A stretch of DNA of 30,961 nt from JBGQDM01 sp041495845 (GTDB lineage: Bacteria > Acidobacteriota > Terriglobia > Terriglobales > Acidobacteriaceae), in assembly GCA_041495845.1 (NCBI GenBank), contig JBGQDM010000033.1, positions 1 to 30,961 of the forward strand, in the 5' to 3' direction. Under the pieces are notes generated by a model. It did no database searches, was not told where the DNA came from, and saw only the letters and a list, made by a program, of their open reading frames with translations. A program made the translations under genes and the position numbers. Position 1 is the first letter of the stretch. Each line of letters begins with the position of its first letter. This document shows, piece after piece, positions 6,942-15,505 of the stretch.

Positions 6942-9710
6942 ATGGTTTTTGGGTTTGGCTTCAACAAACAGAAGGTTCTGGTGGCGGCGGAGAAGTACGT
7001 GCAGCAGGGTAAGCTGCAGAATGCCATCGCGGAATACGAGAAGGTCACCAAGGCTGATCCTAAGGACCTGACCGTTCTTAACACCATCGGCGATCTGTAC
7101 GCGCGCCTGGGAGACATTGGTCCGGCGGTCGAGAATTTCCGCCGTGTGGGCGATGCATATGCCAGCGAAGGCTTCACCGTCAAAGCCATCGCCGTCTACA
7201 AAAAAATCACCAAGCTGCAGCCCTCGCTCGAGGGAACGCTGAAGCTGGCGGAACTCTACACCCAGCAAGGCCTGTTCAACGACGCGCGAGCGCAGTATTT
7301 GCACGTAGCGGAAGAGTTTTTGCGTTCTGGCGAGTTGGAGCAAGCCGTGCGCATTTTCCAGAAAACCCTGGAAATGGATCCGGACAACGTGGCCATGAAA
7401 GTACGTCTGGGCGAAGTCTATGTGCGCCTGGGAAAGAAAGGCGAAGCATGGACGATTTTCAGCGAAGCGGCCAAGACCCTGCGCGCGCATGGCTCGCTCG
7501 ACGCGGCGGAAGATATTCTCCAGCGCATGTTCCAGCTGGATCCACGCAACAGCGACGCCCTCCTGTTGCGCGGGCGTACCGCCTTGGACAACGGTGATCC
7601 GGCGTCGGCCATCCGCTTCCTGGAGCAGGTAGCGGACGTCGATCAGCATGCGGATGCACTGCGCGCCCTGCTGCAGGCTTACATGCAGGTAGGACGTGTG
7701 GCTGAGGCTGGTGGACTCGCCACCAAGCTCCATACCGTACACAACGATACGCAAGCTCTGGCCCAGTATGCGGATGCGCTGATGCAGTCCGGCGCCTACA
7801 TGGATGCGCTACGGGTGTATCACGATCACGCCGATGCGCTGCTCGCGACCGGTGCGCCGCAGGTGCTGGAGAACCTGCGCAGCATCATCGGACACGTGCG
7901 CGACAATCCGGATTCGCTGGAGACGCTGCTGGCGCTGCTGCAGAAGGCGGGCGACACCTCCAACCAGAACGAGATCATGGAACTGCTGGCCCACGCCAGC
8001 GTGCAGTCTGGCGAACTGGTAAAGGCGCGGGACCTGTATCTGCAACTGGCCTCGATGGAGCCGCAGAACGCGCTGCATGCGCGCAATTATCAGCAGGTGG
8101 TGGCGCGGCTGGGCTCGGCCAACGGCCCGCAACCGATTACCTCCGAAGAGGGTGCGCTGCTGGTGGATGAGTTGGAAGCCACTGCGCCGCTGCTCGACCA
8201 GCGCTATCCCGAAGCGGTTCTGGTGACCGTGCGGACGGCGCTGACCGATGCCGAGCTTTTCGTTTCCTACAACATGCCGGAGAAAGCGCTCGGGCCGCTA
8301 CTGGCGGCGCTGCCATCGGCGCCGCGCGATGTGCGCTTGAACCAGCGCCTGGCCGCGCTCCACACCCGCACCGGACGCTTTGCGGAAGCGGCCATGTCCT
8401 GCCGCACCCTGGAAGCGGTCTATCGCGACTCGGGTTACGCCACCGAAGCGGCTCGCTATGGCGAGCTGGCTTCGAAATACGAAGAACGCGCCGCCTTGGC
8501 GGCCGAAGCCGCCGCCGTGGATGCCGCGCCGGCGCCCTGGCCCGCGGTTCCCGACTCCGGACCCACGGCAAGACCAGCGGTGGAATCTGCATCCGCGCCG
8601 GAAGCCCTGGTGGGCGCACCGGAGAGCCAGGAAGTTGACCTGTCTGAGGAATGGGAAGGTACAGCAGCCTCGGTGGAGGCTTCTGTTCCCGCAAAACCGG
8701 GCACAGTGGAAGAGACCGTCGCTGAGGCGCGCTTCTACCTTGAGCATTCCATGCTCGAGCAGGCGTACGCCGCGATGGCGAAACTGGAAACGATGACGCA
8801 GGACGCCGCCACGCTGGCTCCGCTGCGGGCAGAGATTGCGGCTCATGCCGCCGCGCCCGTTCCCGACGCTGCAGTCGCGGAGTTCTCGGTCCAAGCCGAA
8901 CCAGAGCAAGAGACGGAGGAGACCGCCGGAGTTGCGAGTCCCGCCCATCACGAACCCGCATCCCTGGGTGAACTGGTGGCCGAGCTCGAGTCTGAGTTGC
9001 CAGCCGATTTTCTGGCCGAAGCAGTACCGGCCCATGCGCAGCCGTCAACCGTCGCACCGGCGGAGAAACCCGAACTTGCAGTCGCCATGGCCAGCGCCGC
9101 GGTTACACCGCAGTCCCGGGCTGCTTCTGTCGCTCCCATGGCGCCATGGGCGGGCATTCCCGCGGCAGGCGCGGCGGCAGCGCCAGCCCCGGCACTCTCA
9201 GTTTCCGTTCCTGCACCCGCGCCAGCCGCCGCAGTGCCCTCGCCCGTGATGGCGGCAGCAGGCGCCGACTTGAATGACATGTTTGACGAGTTCAAGGCGG
9301 AGCTGGAAGATGATGCCTCGCCCACCAACGAAGATCCCGAAGATCACTACAACCTGGGCGTCGCATTCCGCGAAATGGGATTGATCGACGAAGCCATTGG
9401 CGAACTGCAGAAAACCTGTCAGGCAGTGGATGCCGGCCGGCCGTTTTCACAAACCATGCAGGCCTACACCTGGCTGGCACAGTGCTTCCTCGACAAAAAC
9501 ATCCCCGAGGCGGCGATTCGGTGGTACGAGAAGGCGCTGAAATTGCCGACAATTGATGAGCTAGCCCGGACCGCACTGCACTATGAACTCGCTGCAGCCT
9601 ATGAACTGGCCAGCAACAAACGAGCCGCGCTGGCGCACTTCATGCTGGTGTACGGGGCAAATATCGATTACCGCGACGTGGGCGATCGCATTGCTGCGTT
9701 GAAGGCGTAG
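6942..9710 (+). CDS. Large tetratricopeptide-repeat protein
   Basis: 922 residues, no signal peptide and no TM segment. Residues ~8-500 are an array of TPR helix pairs (for example QGKLQNAIAEYEKVTKADPK, SGELEQAVRIFQKTLEMDPD, NGDPASAIRFLEQV). Residues ~510-780 are a Pro/Ala/Glu-rich, low-complexity linker. A final TPR block covers ~795-922 (EDPEDHYNLGVAFREMGLID, IPEAAIRWYEKALKL, LHYELAAAYELASNKRAA). TPR proteins are protein-binding scaffolds; the partner is unknown and the neighbours (gltA before, a small membrane protein after) give no clue. Similar long TPR proteins with such linkers occur in Acidobacteriota and Deltaproteobacteria. Confidence 0.88.
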   Translation: MVFGFGFNKQKVLVAAEKYVQQGKLQNAIAEYEKVTKADPKDLTVLNTIGDLYARLGDIGPAVENFRRVGDAYASEGFTVKAIAVYKKITKLQPSLEGTLKLAELYTQQGLFNDARAQYLHVAEEFLRSGELEQAVRIFQKTLEMDPDNVAMKVRLGEVYVRLGKKGEAWTIFSEAAKTLRAHGSLDAAEDILQRMFQLDPRNSDALLLRGRTALDNGDPASAIRFLEQVADVDQHADALRALLQAYMQVGRVAEAGGLATKLHTVHNDTQALAQYADALMQSGAYMDALRVYHDHADALLATGAPQVLENLRSIIGHVRDNPDSLETLLALLQKAGDTSNQNEIMELLAHASVQSGELVKARDLYLQLASMEPQNALHARNYQQVVARLGSANGPQPITSEEGALLVDELEATAPLLDQRYPEAVLVTVRTALTDAELFVSYNMPEKALGPLLAALPSAPRDVRLNQRLAALHTRTGRFAEAAMSCRTLEAVYRDSGYATEAARYGELASKYEERAALAAEAAAVDAAPAPWPAVPDSGPTARPAVESASAPEALVGAPESQEVDLSEEWEGTAASVEASVPAKPGTVEETVAEARFYLEHSMLEQAYAAMAKLETMTQDAATLAPLRAEIAAHAAAPVPDAAVAEFSVQAEPEQETEETAGVASPAHHEPASLGELVAELESELPADFLAEAVPAHAQPSTVAPAEKPELAVAMASAAVTPQSRAASVAPMAPWAGIPAAGAAAAPAPALSVSVPAPAPAAAVPSPVMAAAGADLNDMFDEFKAELEDDASPTNEDPEDHYNLGVAFREMGLIDEAIGELQKTCQAVDAGRPFSQTMQAYTWLAQCFLDKNIPEAAIRWYEKALKLPTIDELARTALHYELAAAYELASNKRAALAHFMLVYGANIDYRDVGDRIAALKA

Positions 9711-9758
9711 CGGCCAGCTCGTGGTGGAAACCAGCGGTGGCGCTTCTCTGTGGTGGCG

Positions 9759-9764
9759 TAGAAT
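9759..9764 (+). promoter_or_regulatory. Candidate -10 box (TAGAAT) before a short coupled ORF
   Basis: TAGAAT ends 7 bases before an ATG (9772) that opens a 21-codon frame whose stop overlaps the start of the next gene. No good -35 is visible. Confidence 0.3.
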
Positions 9765-9771
9765 CTCCTGC

Positions 9772-9837
9772 ATGTCTATGAGCGCAGCCTGGGCCGGGAT
9801 GGATCGTGCTGCCTCCGCTACCCGGAGTACGGATTGA
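9772..9837 (+). CDS. Possible 21-residue leader peptide
   Basis: The frame ATG TCT ATG AGC runs 21 codons and ends TGA at 9835-9837, sharing its last A with the ATG (9837) of the membrane protein gene. It begins 7 bases after a TAGAAT box. The arrangement suggests a short translated leader coupled to the next gene; the peptide itself is rich in Ala and Ser and has no recognisable motif. Coding status is unproven and the frame may be chance. Confidence 0.25.
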   Translation: MSMSAAWAGMDRAASATRSTD

Positions 9838-10172
9838 TGCACGACGGCCCGATCTCCACCACTCCAGCGGTTGCCGGCTCCGCTGCCGATGAGGCCGGTG
9901 CAGCCGCGACGCCGCCCACAGTCTCCCGCGCTCACGTGTGGGCCCAGCGGATGTTCCTGCTGACGTTTGTCTTCCTGTGCAGCGTGTTGGGAATGTCGCT
10001 GGTGTGGCTGCCCTGGAGCAACAGTTGGGCGCAGAACCTGCTGTTTGTGCGCTTTCCCTGGCTGCATGAATTTTTTGTACACCCATTTGTGCGCGGTGTG
10101 GTCTCCGGCCTGGGGTTATTGGATGTGTGGATCGGCGTGCACGAGGCGGTGTTGTATCACGAAGGGTCCTGA
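9837..10172 (+). CDS. Small two-TM membrane protein, unknown function
   Basis: 111 residues. After a Thr/Ala-rich N-terminal ~35 residues come two hydrophobic segments, residues ~40-62 (RMFLLTFVFLCSVLGMSLVW) and ~85-105 (GVVSGLGLLDVWIGVHEAVL), with an aromatic loop between them (FPWLHEFFVHPF). I recognise no family with a function; short proteins of this design are found in Acidobacteriota. The ATG is at 9837; a TTG one codon earlier is also in frame. It overlaps the end of a possible 21-codon leader. Confidence 0.55.
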   Translation: MHDGPISTTPAVAGSAADEAGAAATPPTVSRAHVWAQRMFLLTFVFLCSVLGMSLVWLPWSNSWAQNLLFVRFPWLHEFFVHPFVRGVVSGLGLLDVWIGVHEAVLYHEGS

Positions 10173-10259
10173 TTTCCATGCGGCCATGTCCGTTTGCGCT
10201 TTGGCACGGTGCGCAACCTCCGGTATGCTGAAAACTCCCTGTCTCGGAATTGTTTCCTT

Positions 10260-11120
10260 ATGAGCGAGAACAAGCTCAAGCGGGCTCCGCTGGCCTACCA
10301 GAACGAGCCGTTTCTTAACGGTCCGGATGGCCGTGTGCTGCGCCTGCTTTCGGAGTACCAGGAACCGTTGACGCGCTTTCGGCGCGAGCAAATCCAGGAC
10401 ACGGTGGTGTTTTTTGGCTCGGCGCGGGTCAAGAGTCCAGACTCGGCCCAAGCGGAGTTGCATGCGGTCAACGGGAACGGCAACTCTTCCCCGCACCAGG
10501 AGAAGCAGGCGCTGGCGGCGGTGGACATGGCGCGCTACTACAACGACGCCCGCCAGTTGGCGCACATGCTGACCAAATGGTCGGCCACCATCCCCGCGCG
10601 GCGGCACCGCTTTGTGGTCACCACCGGCGGCGGCCCCGGCATCATGGAAGCCGCCAACCGCGGCGCCCTCGAAGCCGGCGGCAAGAGCGTCGGCCTCAAC
10701 ATCCACCTGCCTATGGAGCAGTATCCCAACCCCTACATCACACCGTCCCTCAACTTCGAGTTCCATTACTTTTTCATGCGTAAGTTTTGGTTCGCGTACC
10801 TGGCCAAAGGCCTCGTGATTTTTCCCGGCGGATTTGGCACCCTGGACGAACTGTTTGAAATTCTGACCCTGGCACAGACGGAAAAACTGGCCAAGAAGAT
10901 CCTCGTCGTCATTTACGGCAGCGCCTACTGGAACAAAGTGCTCAATTTCCAGACGATGGTGGATACGGGCACCATCTCCGCCGCCGACCTGCAGCTGTTC
11001 AAGATGGCGGATACGCCGGAGGACGCCTTCACCTTCCTGCGCGACGGCCTGAGCGAGTATCACCTGGGCCAGAAACCACGCACCGACGCCATGCCGGAAA
11101 TCGCCAAGACCCGCAATTGA
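10260..11120 (+). CDS. LOG-family (TIGR00730) Rossmann-fold protein
   Basis: 286 residues from the ATG at 10260; the upstream in-frame start at 10194 adds an unconserved stretch. It has the hallmark motifs of the LOG/lysine-decarboxylase-like family: FFGSAR (51-56), TTGGGPGIMEAANRG (121-135) and PGGFGTLDE (189-197), the last giving the catalytic PGGxGTxxE loop. Characterised members cleave nucleoside 5'-monophosphates, releasing a free base and ribose 5-phosphate (cytokinin-activating type). This version is longer than the ~190-residue plant-type LOG because of ~45 extra N-terminal residues and an insert near 60-90, matching the long bacterial subgroup, for which substrates are mostly unassigned. 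Confidence 0.85.
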   Translation: MSENKLKRAPLAYQNEPFLNGPDGRVLRLLSEYQEPLTRFRREQIQDTVVFFGSARVKSPDSAQAELHAVNGNGNSSPHQEKQALAAVDMARYYNDARQLAHMLTKWSATIPARRHRFVVTTGGGPGIMEAANRGALEAGGKSVGLNIHLPMEQYPNPYITPSLNFEFHYFFMRKFWFAYLAKGLVIFPGGFGTLDELFEILTLAQTEKLAKKILVVIYGSAYWNKVLNFQTMVDTGTISAADLQLFKMADTPEDAFTFLRDGLSEYHLGQKPRTDAMPEIAKTRN

Positions 11121-11125
11121 TGCGG

Positions 11126-11131
11126 TAAGCT
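11126..11131 (+). promoter_or_regulatory. Candidate -10 box (TAAGCT) before thiE
   Basis: TAAGCT ends 4 bases before an ATG at 11136 and 8 bases before the thiE ATG at 11140. It lies in the 19-base gap between the LOG gene and thiE. Weak match to the consensus. Confidence 0.2.
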
Positions 11132-11139
11132 GGCGATGG

Positions 11140-11787
11140 ATGACCGCAGGCTGCCGTTTCTACTACATCACCGATCGCAGTGCTTTCCCCGGCGACGAAG
11201 CCGCGAAGCAAGCTTGGCTGCTGCAACAAATCGCTGCCGCTGCGCACGCCAGCGTCGACTTCATCCAACTGCGAGAAAAAGATCTGACACCGCAAGCGCT
11301 GGAGTCGCTGGCGCGCCGGGCCATGGACGCGGTCAGAAGTGTCAACCCGCCATCCCAGACCCGACTGCTGGTAAATTCCCGCACCGACATCGCGTTAGCC
11401 GTGGGCGCGGACGGCGTCCATCTGCGTTCGGATGACGTGCGTGTGCGTGACGTGCGCAGCGCAGTGGCGGCGAGTGGCGCCACAAAGTTTCTCGTTGCCG
11501 TCTCCTGCCATTCGCTGGAAGAGGTGCAGCGCGCGCAAGACGACGGCGCCGACTTCGCCGTGTTGGCGCCCGTGTTTGAGAAAAAGGACGCACCGGGAAG
11601 TGTCCCGGCTGGGCTTAATCTTCTGCGTCGTGCCTGCCGAGCAAAGCTGCCGGTCTTCGCTCTCGGCGGCATCACAATGGAAAACGCGTACGCCTGCCTG
11701 GACGCGGGCGCGTCTGGAATCGCCGCCATCCGCCTGTTTCAGGAGAACTCGATCGCGAAAGTCGTAGAGCAGTTGCGCACTAGGTAA
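11140..11787 (+). CDS. thiE: Thiamine-phosphate synthase (ThiE/TenI family)
   Basis: 215 residues, a TIM-barrel enzyme that joins HMP-PP and thiazole phosphate to thiamine phosphate in the cytoplasm. Visible motifs: YYITDR (8-13), FIQLREKDL (41-49), LLVNSRTDIALAVGADGVHL (76-95), the SCH segment (122-124), APVFEKKDAPG (143-153) and ALGGIT (174-179). The usual GVHLGQxD reads GVHLRSDD, and the substrate loop differs from the typical GPxFxTxTK, so the protein is divergent and could instead be a TenI-like paralogue. Length is normal for ThiE. It follows the LOG gene by 19 bases, so they may share a transcript. Confidence 0.82.
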   Translation: MTAGCRFYYITDRSAFPGDEAAKQAWLLQQIAAAAHASVDFIQLREKDLTPQALESLARRAMDAVRSVNPPSQTRLLVNSRTDIALAVGADGVHLRSDDVRVRDVRSAVAASGATKFLVAVSCHSLEEVQRAQDDGADFAVLAPVFEKKDAPGSVPAGLNLLRRACRAKLPVFALGGITMENAYACLDAGASGIAAIRLFQENSIAKVVEQLRTR

Positions 11788-11908
11788 GCGGCAGAACGCT
11801 GACCCTGATGTGACGCCACGTGCCCGTCGCCCTCGTGTTGTCCATTCAATTCATTTCGCTTGCCGAGGACAAAGCGATCTCATACCCTGAGGCTCTCCAC
11901 CGTCCCCC

Positions 11909-13327
11909 ATGCCAGACCCCCCGAGCCGCCGCCGCTTTCTAAAGAAGGCAGCCATCGCCGGTGGCGGTGCGTTGCTCGGCGCGGCCGGTCTGAACCAGAT
12001 CTCTCCCAGCATCTGGCGTGAACCGTTGGTGTTTGGGCCTAACCGCAGCTATTGGGCAAGAAGTCAGCCGCCTCAGAATCCCCCGTTGACCGGCAACATC
12101 GAGGTAGATGTCGCCGTGCTCGGCGGCGGCTTCACCGGGCTCTCCGCGGCCTACTACATCCGCAGCATCTCCCCGCACAAGCGCGTTGTCGTCCTGGAAG
12201 CGAAGGGCTGCGGGAACGGGGCCTCAGGCCGAAACGGCGCCATGGTGCTGACCATGACCGCAGACCGGTATATGCATTTCAGTTCCACTCCGGCCATGGA
12301 CAAGAAAATCTACGATCTGACGGCCGAGAACATCCGGATCTTGTCGAAGTTGAGCGTTGCGACTGGCATTGACTGCGAGTTGGAGACCAACGGCGCTCTG
12401 CAAGTGCTCGTCACCTCCGAAGATATCAGCGCGGCAAAGGCGTACGTACAGCAGGCACGGTCCCTGGGCATGCCGGTTGAGTTCTGGGATAAGCCGCGAC
12501 TCGTAAGCGCGATTGGCACCGAGGCGTACGAAGGTGGCTTTTTCGACCCCAGCGGCGGACACATCCATCCCATGAAACTGGTGCATGTGTTCAAGGCTGC
12601 GGCGGAGAGCGCTGGCGCACAAATCTACGAAAACACAGCCGTGGCCAGCATCGAAGAAGGCCAGGAGCACGTTCTCCATACGACCGGCGGAAATACCGTC
12701 AAAGCAAAGTCGTTGGTGTTGGCGACCAATGCTTTCACTTCCAGACTGGGATTCTTCAGGAATTCGATTCTGCCGCTCCATGAGTACGTGGCCGTGACTC
12801 AGCCCCTTACGGAGCAGCACCTGGCCGCCATCGGGTGGCGCGAGCGAGTTCCATTCAATGACAGCCGCACCCGCGTCTTCTATCTCGGCTTGACCCAGGA
12901 CCGCCGCATCCACATCGGCGGAGGCAGCCCCAGCTACTTTTTCAATGGTGGGGATGGCAATGCCAGCGACGCCGCGTCCCATTTTGCGCAGCTCCAACGC
13001 GAGTTGGTGCGAATCTACCCCAGACTCGCGGGCATCGAGTTCGAAGCGGGCTGGGATGGAATCGTTGACTGGTCGAGCGACGCGTCCCCTTCCGTGGGAT
13101 GCACCGGAAGGCATAAGAACATCTTCTATGGACTCGGCTACAGCGGACATGGCGTGAATCTGACCTCGATCTTCGGGAGAATCATTGCCGCCCTCGACGC
13201 CGGCCGTGACGAGAGTTGGAGACAATATCCGTTCCTCAACGCGGATCTTGTCTACGTTCCGAATGAGCCTTTCCGCTGGCTGAGCGCACAATCCGGGCTG
13301 GCATGGTATCGCCTGACGGAGTCTTAG
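11909..13327 (+). CDS. Tat-exported FAD-dependent oxidoreductase (DAO family)
   Basis: 472 residues. A twin-arginine signal opens the protein (SRRRFLKK at 6-13, hydrophobic AIAGGGALLGAAGL, then polar), so the folded flavoprotein is predicted to be exported. The FAD-binding Rossmann motif is VAVLGGGFTGLSAAYY (68-83) with the acidic end of strand 2 at Glu97 (VVVLEAKGCGNGASGRNG). The C-terminal part (FYGLGYSGHGVNLT) is the second FAD contact typical of the D-amino-acid-oxidase/glycine-oxidase/gamma-glutamylputrescine-oxidase group. The substrate is probably an amine or amino acid but cannot be fixed. The Tat signal on a DAO-family enzyme is the notable point; most homologues are cytoplasmic. The aldo/keto reductase begins 44 bases downstream. 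Confidence 0.85.
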   Translation: MPDPPSRRRFLKKAAIAGGGALLGAAGLNQISPSIWREPLVFGPNRSYWARSQPPQNPPLTGNIEVDVAVLGGGFTGLSAAYYIRSISPHKRVVVLEAKGCGNGASGRNGAMVLTMTADRYMHFSSTPAMDKKIYDLTAENIRILSKLSVATGIDCELETNGALQVLVTSEDISAAKAYVQQARSLGMPVEFWDKPRLVSAIGTEAYEGGFFDPSGGHIHPMKLVHVFKAAAESAGAQIYENTAVASIEEGQEHVLHTTGGNTVKAKSLVLATNAFTSRLGFFRNSILPLHEYVAVTQPLTEQHLAAIGWRERVPFNDSRTRVFYLGLTQDRRIHIGGGSPSYFFNGGDGNASDAASHFAQLQRELVRIYPRLAGIEFEAGWDGIVDWSSDASPSVGCTGRHKNIFYGLGYSGHGVNLTSIFGRIIAALDAGRDESWRQYPFLNADLVYVPNEPFRWLSAQSGLAWYRLTES

Positions 13328-13371
13328 TTGATTCTGCGGCTGCTAAACTAAGTTTTCCTCGGAGACCCCGC

Positions 13372-14367
13372 ATGGAATTCATCACCCTGCCGCACACCGA
13401 CCTTCGTTGTTCGCGCATCGCGCTGGGCACGTGGTCCATCGGCGGCTTTGGCTGGGGCGGTATGGATGAGGCCGCCTCCATTCGCACCATTCACGCCGCC
13501 CTCGATCTTGGCATCAACCTGTTCGACACCGCCCCGATCTATGGCAAGGGCGCGGCCGAGGAAGTGCTGGCCAAAGCGCTCGACGGAGGCCGCCGTCAGC
13601 GCACCCTCATTGCCACCAAATGCGGCCTCGACTTCAGCCGCAGCGACGGCATCTTCACCGACAGCCGCCGCGAGGTGATTCTCCGCGAAGTTGAGGAATC
13701 TCTCCGCCGCCTGCGCACCGACGTGATTGACCTCTATCAGGTGCATTGGCCAGACCCGCTGATTCCCGCCGAAGAGACCGGCGCAATTCTTCATGAATTG
13801 CAAAAACAGGGCAAGATTCGCGCCATCGGCGTCAGCAACTTCGCTCCGGCACAGATGGCCAGCTTCCAGAAGTCGGCGAAGCTCAGCTCCAACCAGCCGC
13901 CTTATAGCCTGTTGGAGCGTGGCATTGAGCGCGAAGTGCTGCCTTACTGTCGCGAGCATGGAATTCCGCTGATCGCCTACGGGCCGCTCTGCCGCGGCAT
14001 GTTGAGCGGACGCATGACCGCCGGCACCAACTTTGCTGGCGATGACATTCGTTCGGTTGACCCGAAATTCCAGCCGCCCCGCTTTTCGCAGTACCTGCAA
14101 GCCGTGGCGCGATTGGATCAATTTGCCCAGGCCACTCACCGCAAGCGTGTGATTGATCTGGCCTTGCGCTGGACGCTCGATCAACCCGGAGTCGGCATTG
14201 TGCTCTGGGGTGGCCGCAAGCCGGAACAGTTGGCGCCAGTGCCAGGAGCGTGGACTTGGCGGCTGACTGCGACTGACTTCAAGGAGGCGGATCGCATCCT
14301 CGCGGAAACGATTTCCGATCCGGTGGGGCCGGAGTTTTTGACACCGCAGGTGCGGGCCGCCGGCTAG
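13372..14367 (+). CDS. Aldo/keto reductase
   Basis: 331 residues from the ATG at 13372, which follows TCGGAGA; an in-frame start at 13303 would overlap the oxidoreductase and encodes unrelated residues. NADPH-dependent carbonyl reductase of the AKR superfamily with a TIM barrel. The tetrad is present: Asp52 and Tyr57 (NLFDTAPIYGKG), Lys83 (IATKCG), His125 (YQVHWPDP). GVSNFAPAQM and the later NQPPYSLLERGIE are family signatures. The substrate is unknown. Co-directional and 44 bases from the FAD oxidoreductase, so the two may act on the same compound class, although one is predicted to be exported and the other cytoplasmic. Confidence 0.92.
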   Translation: MEFITLPHTDLRCSRIALGTWSIGGFGWGGMDEAASIRTIHAALDLGINLFDTAPIYGKGAAEEVLAKALDGGRRQRTLIATKCGLDFSRSDGIFTDSRREVILREVEESLRRLRTDVIDLYQVHWPDPLIPAEETGAILHELQKQGKIRAIGVSNFAPAQMASFQKSAKLSSNQPPYSLLERGIEREVLPYCREHGIPLIAYGPLCRGMLSGRMTAGTNFAGDDIRSVDPKFQPPRFSQYLQAVARLDQFAQATHRKRVIDLALRWTLDQPGVGIVLWGGRKPEQLAPVPGAWTWRLTATDFKEADRILAETISDPVGPEFLTPQVRAAG

Positions 14368-14401
14368 GCGCAGGCCACCACGCCCGTCCCACCCAACTGG
14401 C

Positions 14402-14761
14402 TTACCGGTGCTCGCGACCCGGCTGAGGCACCAGCCAATGCAGCACCATGTTCACCAGGCTCAGCGCGATGGCGCCCAGGAACGCGGCCAGAAAGCCATG
14501 GATCTCAAACCCGGGCACAAACACAGCCGCCAGCTTGAGCATCAGCGCATTGATCACGAACCAGAACAAGCCCAGCGTAAGCACAGTAAGCGGAAGCGTG
14601 AGGAACTTGAGCAACGCACCCAGAGTGGCACTCAAGAACCCGATGGCCAGCGCGGCCAGCAGAGCTGCAGTCGCACCATGGACGACAAATCCCGGCACGA
14701 AATGTGAAACAACCCATACTGCCAGCGCACTGAGCACCCAGTTCAGGAGATGTCGAAGCAT
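14402..14761 (-). CDS. Phage-holin-like four-TM membrane protein (PF04020 type)
   Basis: 119 residues from the ATG at 14761, which has GGAGGG just upstream on the minus strand. The longer frame from 14809 adds a basic, unconserved leader. Four hydrophobic segments fill the protein (about residues 4-22, 28-50, 54-78, 88-110), with the repeated phrase FVPGFxxHG (VPGFVVHG, VPGFEIHG) typical of this small membrane protein family. Despite the holin name used in databases it is a chromosomal protein of unknown role, with no phage genes near it. It is convergent with the aldo/keto reductase (34-base gap). Confidence 0.8.
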   Translation of the reverse strand: MLRHLLNWVLSALAVWVVSHFVPGFVVHGATAALLAALAIGFLSATLGALLKFLTLPLTVLTLGLFWFVINALMLKLAAVFVPGFEIHGFLAAFLGAIALSLVNMVLHWLVPQPGREHR

Positions 14762-14830
14762 GCGTCCCTCCGCCGGCTGAATCTTATGCGTGCGGCGCGG
14801 GAACCGCAACTCAGCGGAAAGCCCTCAGGC

Positions 14831-14836
14831 TATAAT
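14831..14836 (+). promoter_or_regulatory. Perfect -10 box (TATAAT), leaderless arrangement
   Basis: TATAAT ends 8 bases before the ATG at 14845, so the transcript should start almost on the start codon. No Shine-Dalgarno sequence exists between them. The -35 is weak. Confidence 0.5.
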
Positions 14837-14844
14837 CCCCAACC

Positions 14845-15438
14845 ATGCCGAACTTTCCCCGCCCACTCGCCGCCCGCAAACTGCTCGCAACCGCATTCTT
14901 TGTTCTCGTGGGGGCTGCCCTGACCGCGCATTTCGCTCCGGCGCAAGGAAAACGTGCCCAGCCGGAAGCCGTCATGGTTCCGCGCGTCGCCCCTCGTGTC
15001 GAAGATGTGTCCACCATGGACGGCATCATCAAGACTTACTACGACGTCATTTCCGGACCAGCGGGCCAGCCGCGGCAATGGTCACGCGACCGCACCCTCT
15101 ATATTCCCGAGGTGCGCTTCGTCGCCATGCGCGTGGATAAGCAGCAGCACCCGCTGGCCGACATCATGAGCCATCAGCAATTTGTCGAGCGCAGCAACCC
15201 TGGCTTGGTCCGCAGCGGTTTCTACGAGGCAGAAATCCATCGTGTAACCCATCGCTTCGGCAACCTCGCCCACGTCTTCAGCACCTACGAGAGCCGCAAC
15301 ACCAAAGATGGGCCGGTGATCCAGCGCGGGATCAACAGCATCGAACTATTCTGGGACGGCAAGCGTTGGTGGATCGCCTCCGCCATCTGGGACGACGAGC
15401 GCAAAGACAATCCCATTCCGGCGGAGTTCCTGCCTTAA
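14845..15438 (+). CDS. Secreted NTF2-like (SnoaL-type) protein
   Basis: 197 residues. Residues 1-34 form a signal peptide (basic start, LLATAFFVLVGAALTAHFAP, then AQG). The mature part matches the NTF2/SnoaL-like alpha-beta cone: a helix near MDGIIKTYYDVIS, then strands ending in VFSTYESRNT, INSIELFWDGKRWWIASAIW. Such domains are small ligand-binding or enzyme scaffolds and this one has no recognisable catalytic set. It is transcribed on its own with a TATAAT box 8 bases before the ATG. Divergent from the holin-like gene. Confidence 0.75.
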   Translation: MPNFPRPLAARKLLATAFFVLVGAALTAHFAPAQGKRAQPEAVMVPRVAPRVEDVSTMDGIIKTYYDVISGPAGQPRQWSRDRTLYIPEVRFVAMRVDKQQHPLADIMSHQQFVERSNPGLVRSGFYEAEIHRVTHRFGNLAHVFSTYESRNTKDGPVIQRGINSIELFWDGKRWWIASAIWDDERKDNPIPAEFLP

Positions 15439-15493
15439 CCCGCCCGGGTCTTCGGCTGCAATTTCTCGGAGACCTCTTCCGCCTTCCGTCTGC

Positions 15494-15499
15494 CATACT
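15494..15499 (+). promoter_or_regulatory. Candidate -10 box (CATACT) before the hemerythrin-like gene
   Basis: CATACT ends 6 bases before the ATG at 15506. It repeats the close -10-to-ATG spacing seen at other genes in this window. Confidence 0.3.
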
Positions 15500-15505
15500 T
15501 AGACC

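Noticed and set aside
8137..9057. Minus-strand frame of 306 codons opposite the TPR gene
   Set aside because: Low-complexity Arg/Pro-rich product typical of an antisense frame over a Pro/Ala-rich linker.
14402..14761. Prophage remnant suggested by the holin-like protein
   Set aside because: No lysin, integrase or structural phage gene is nearby; this family is a common chromosomal membrane protein.
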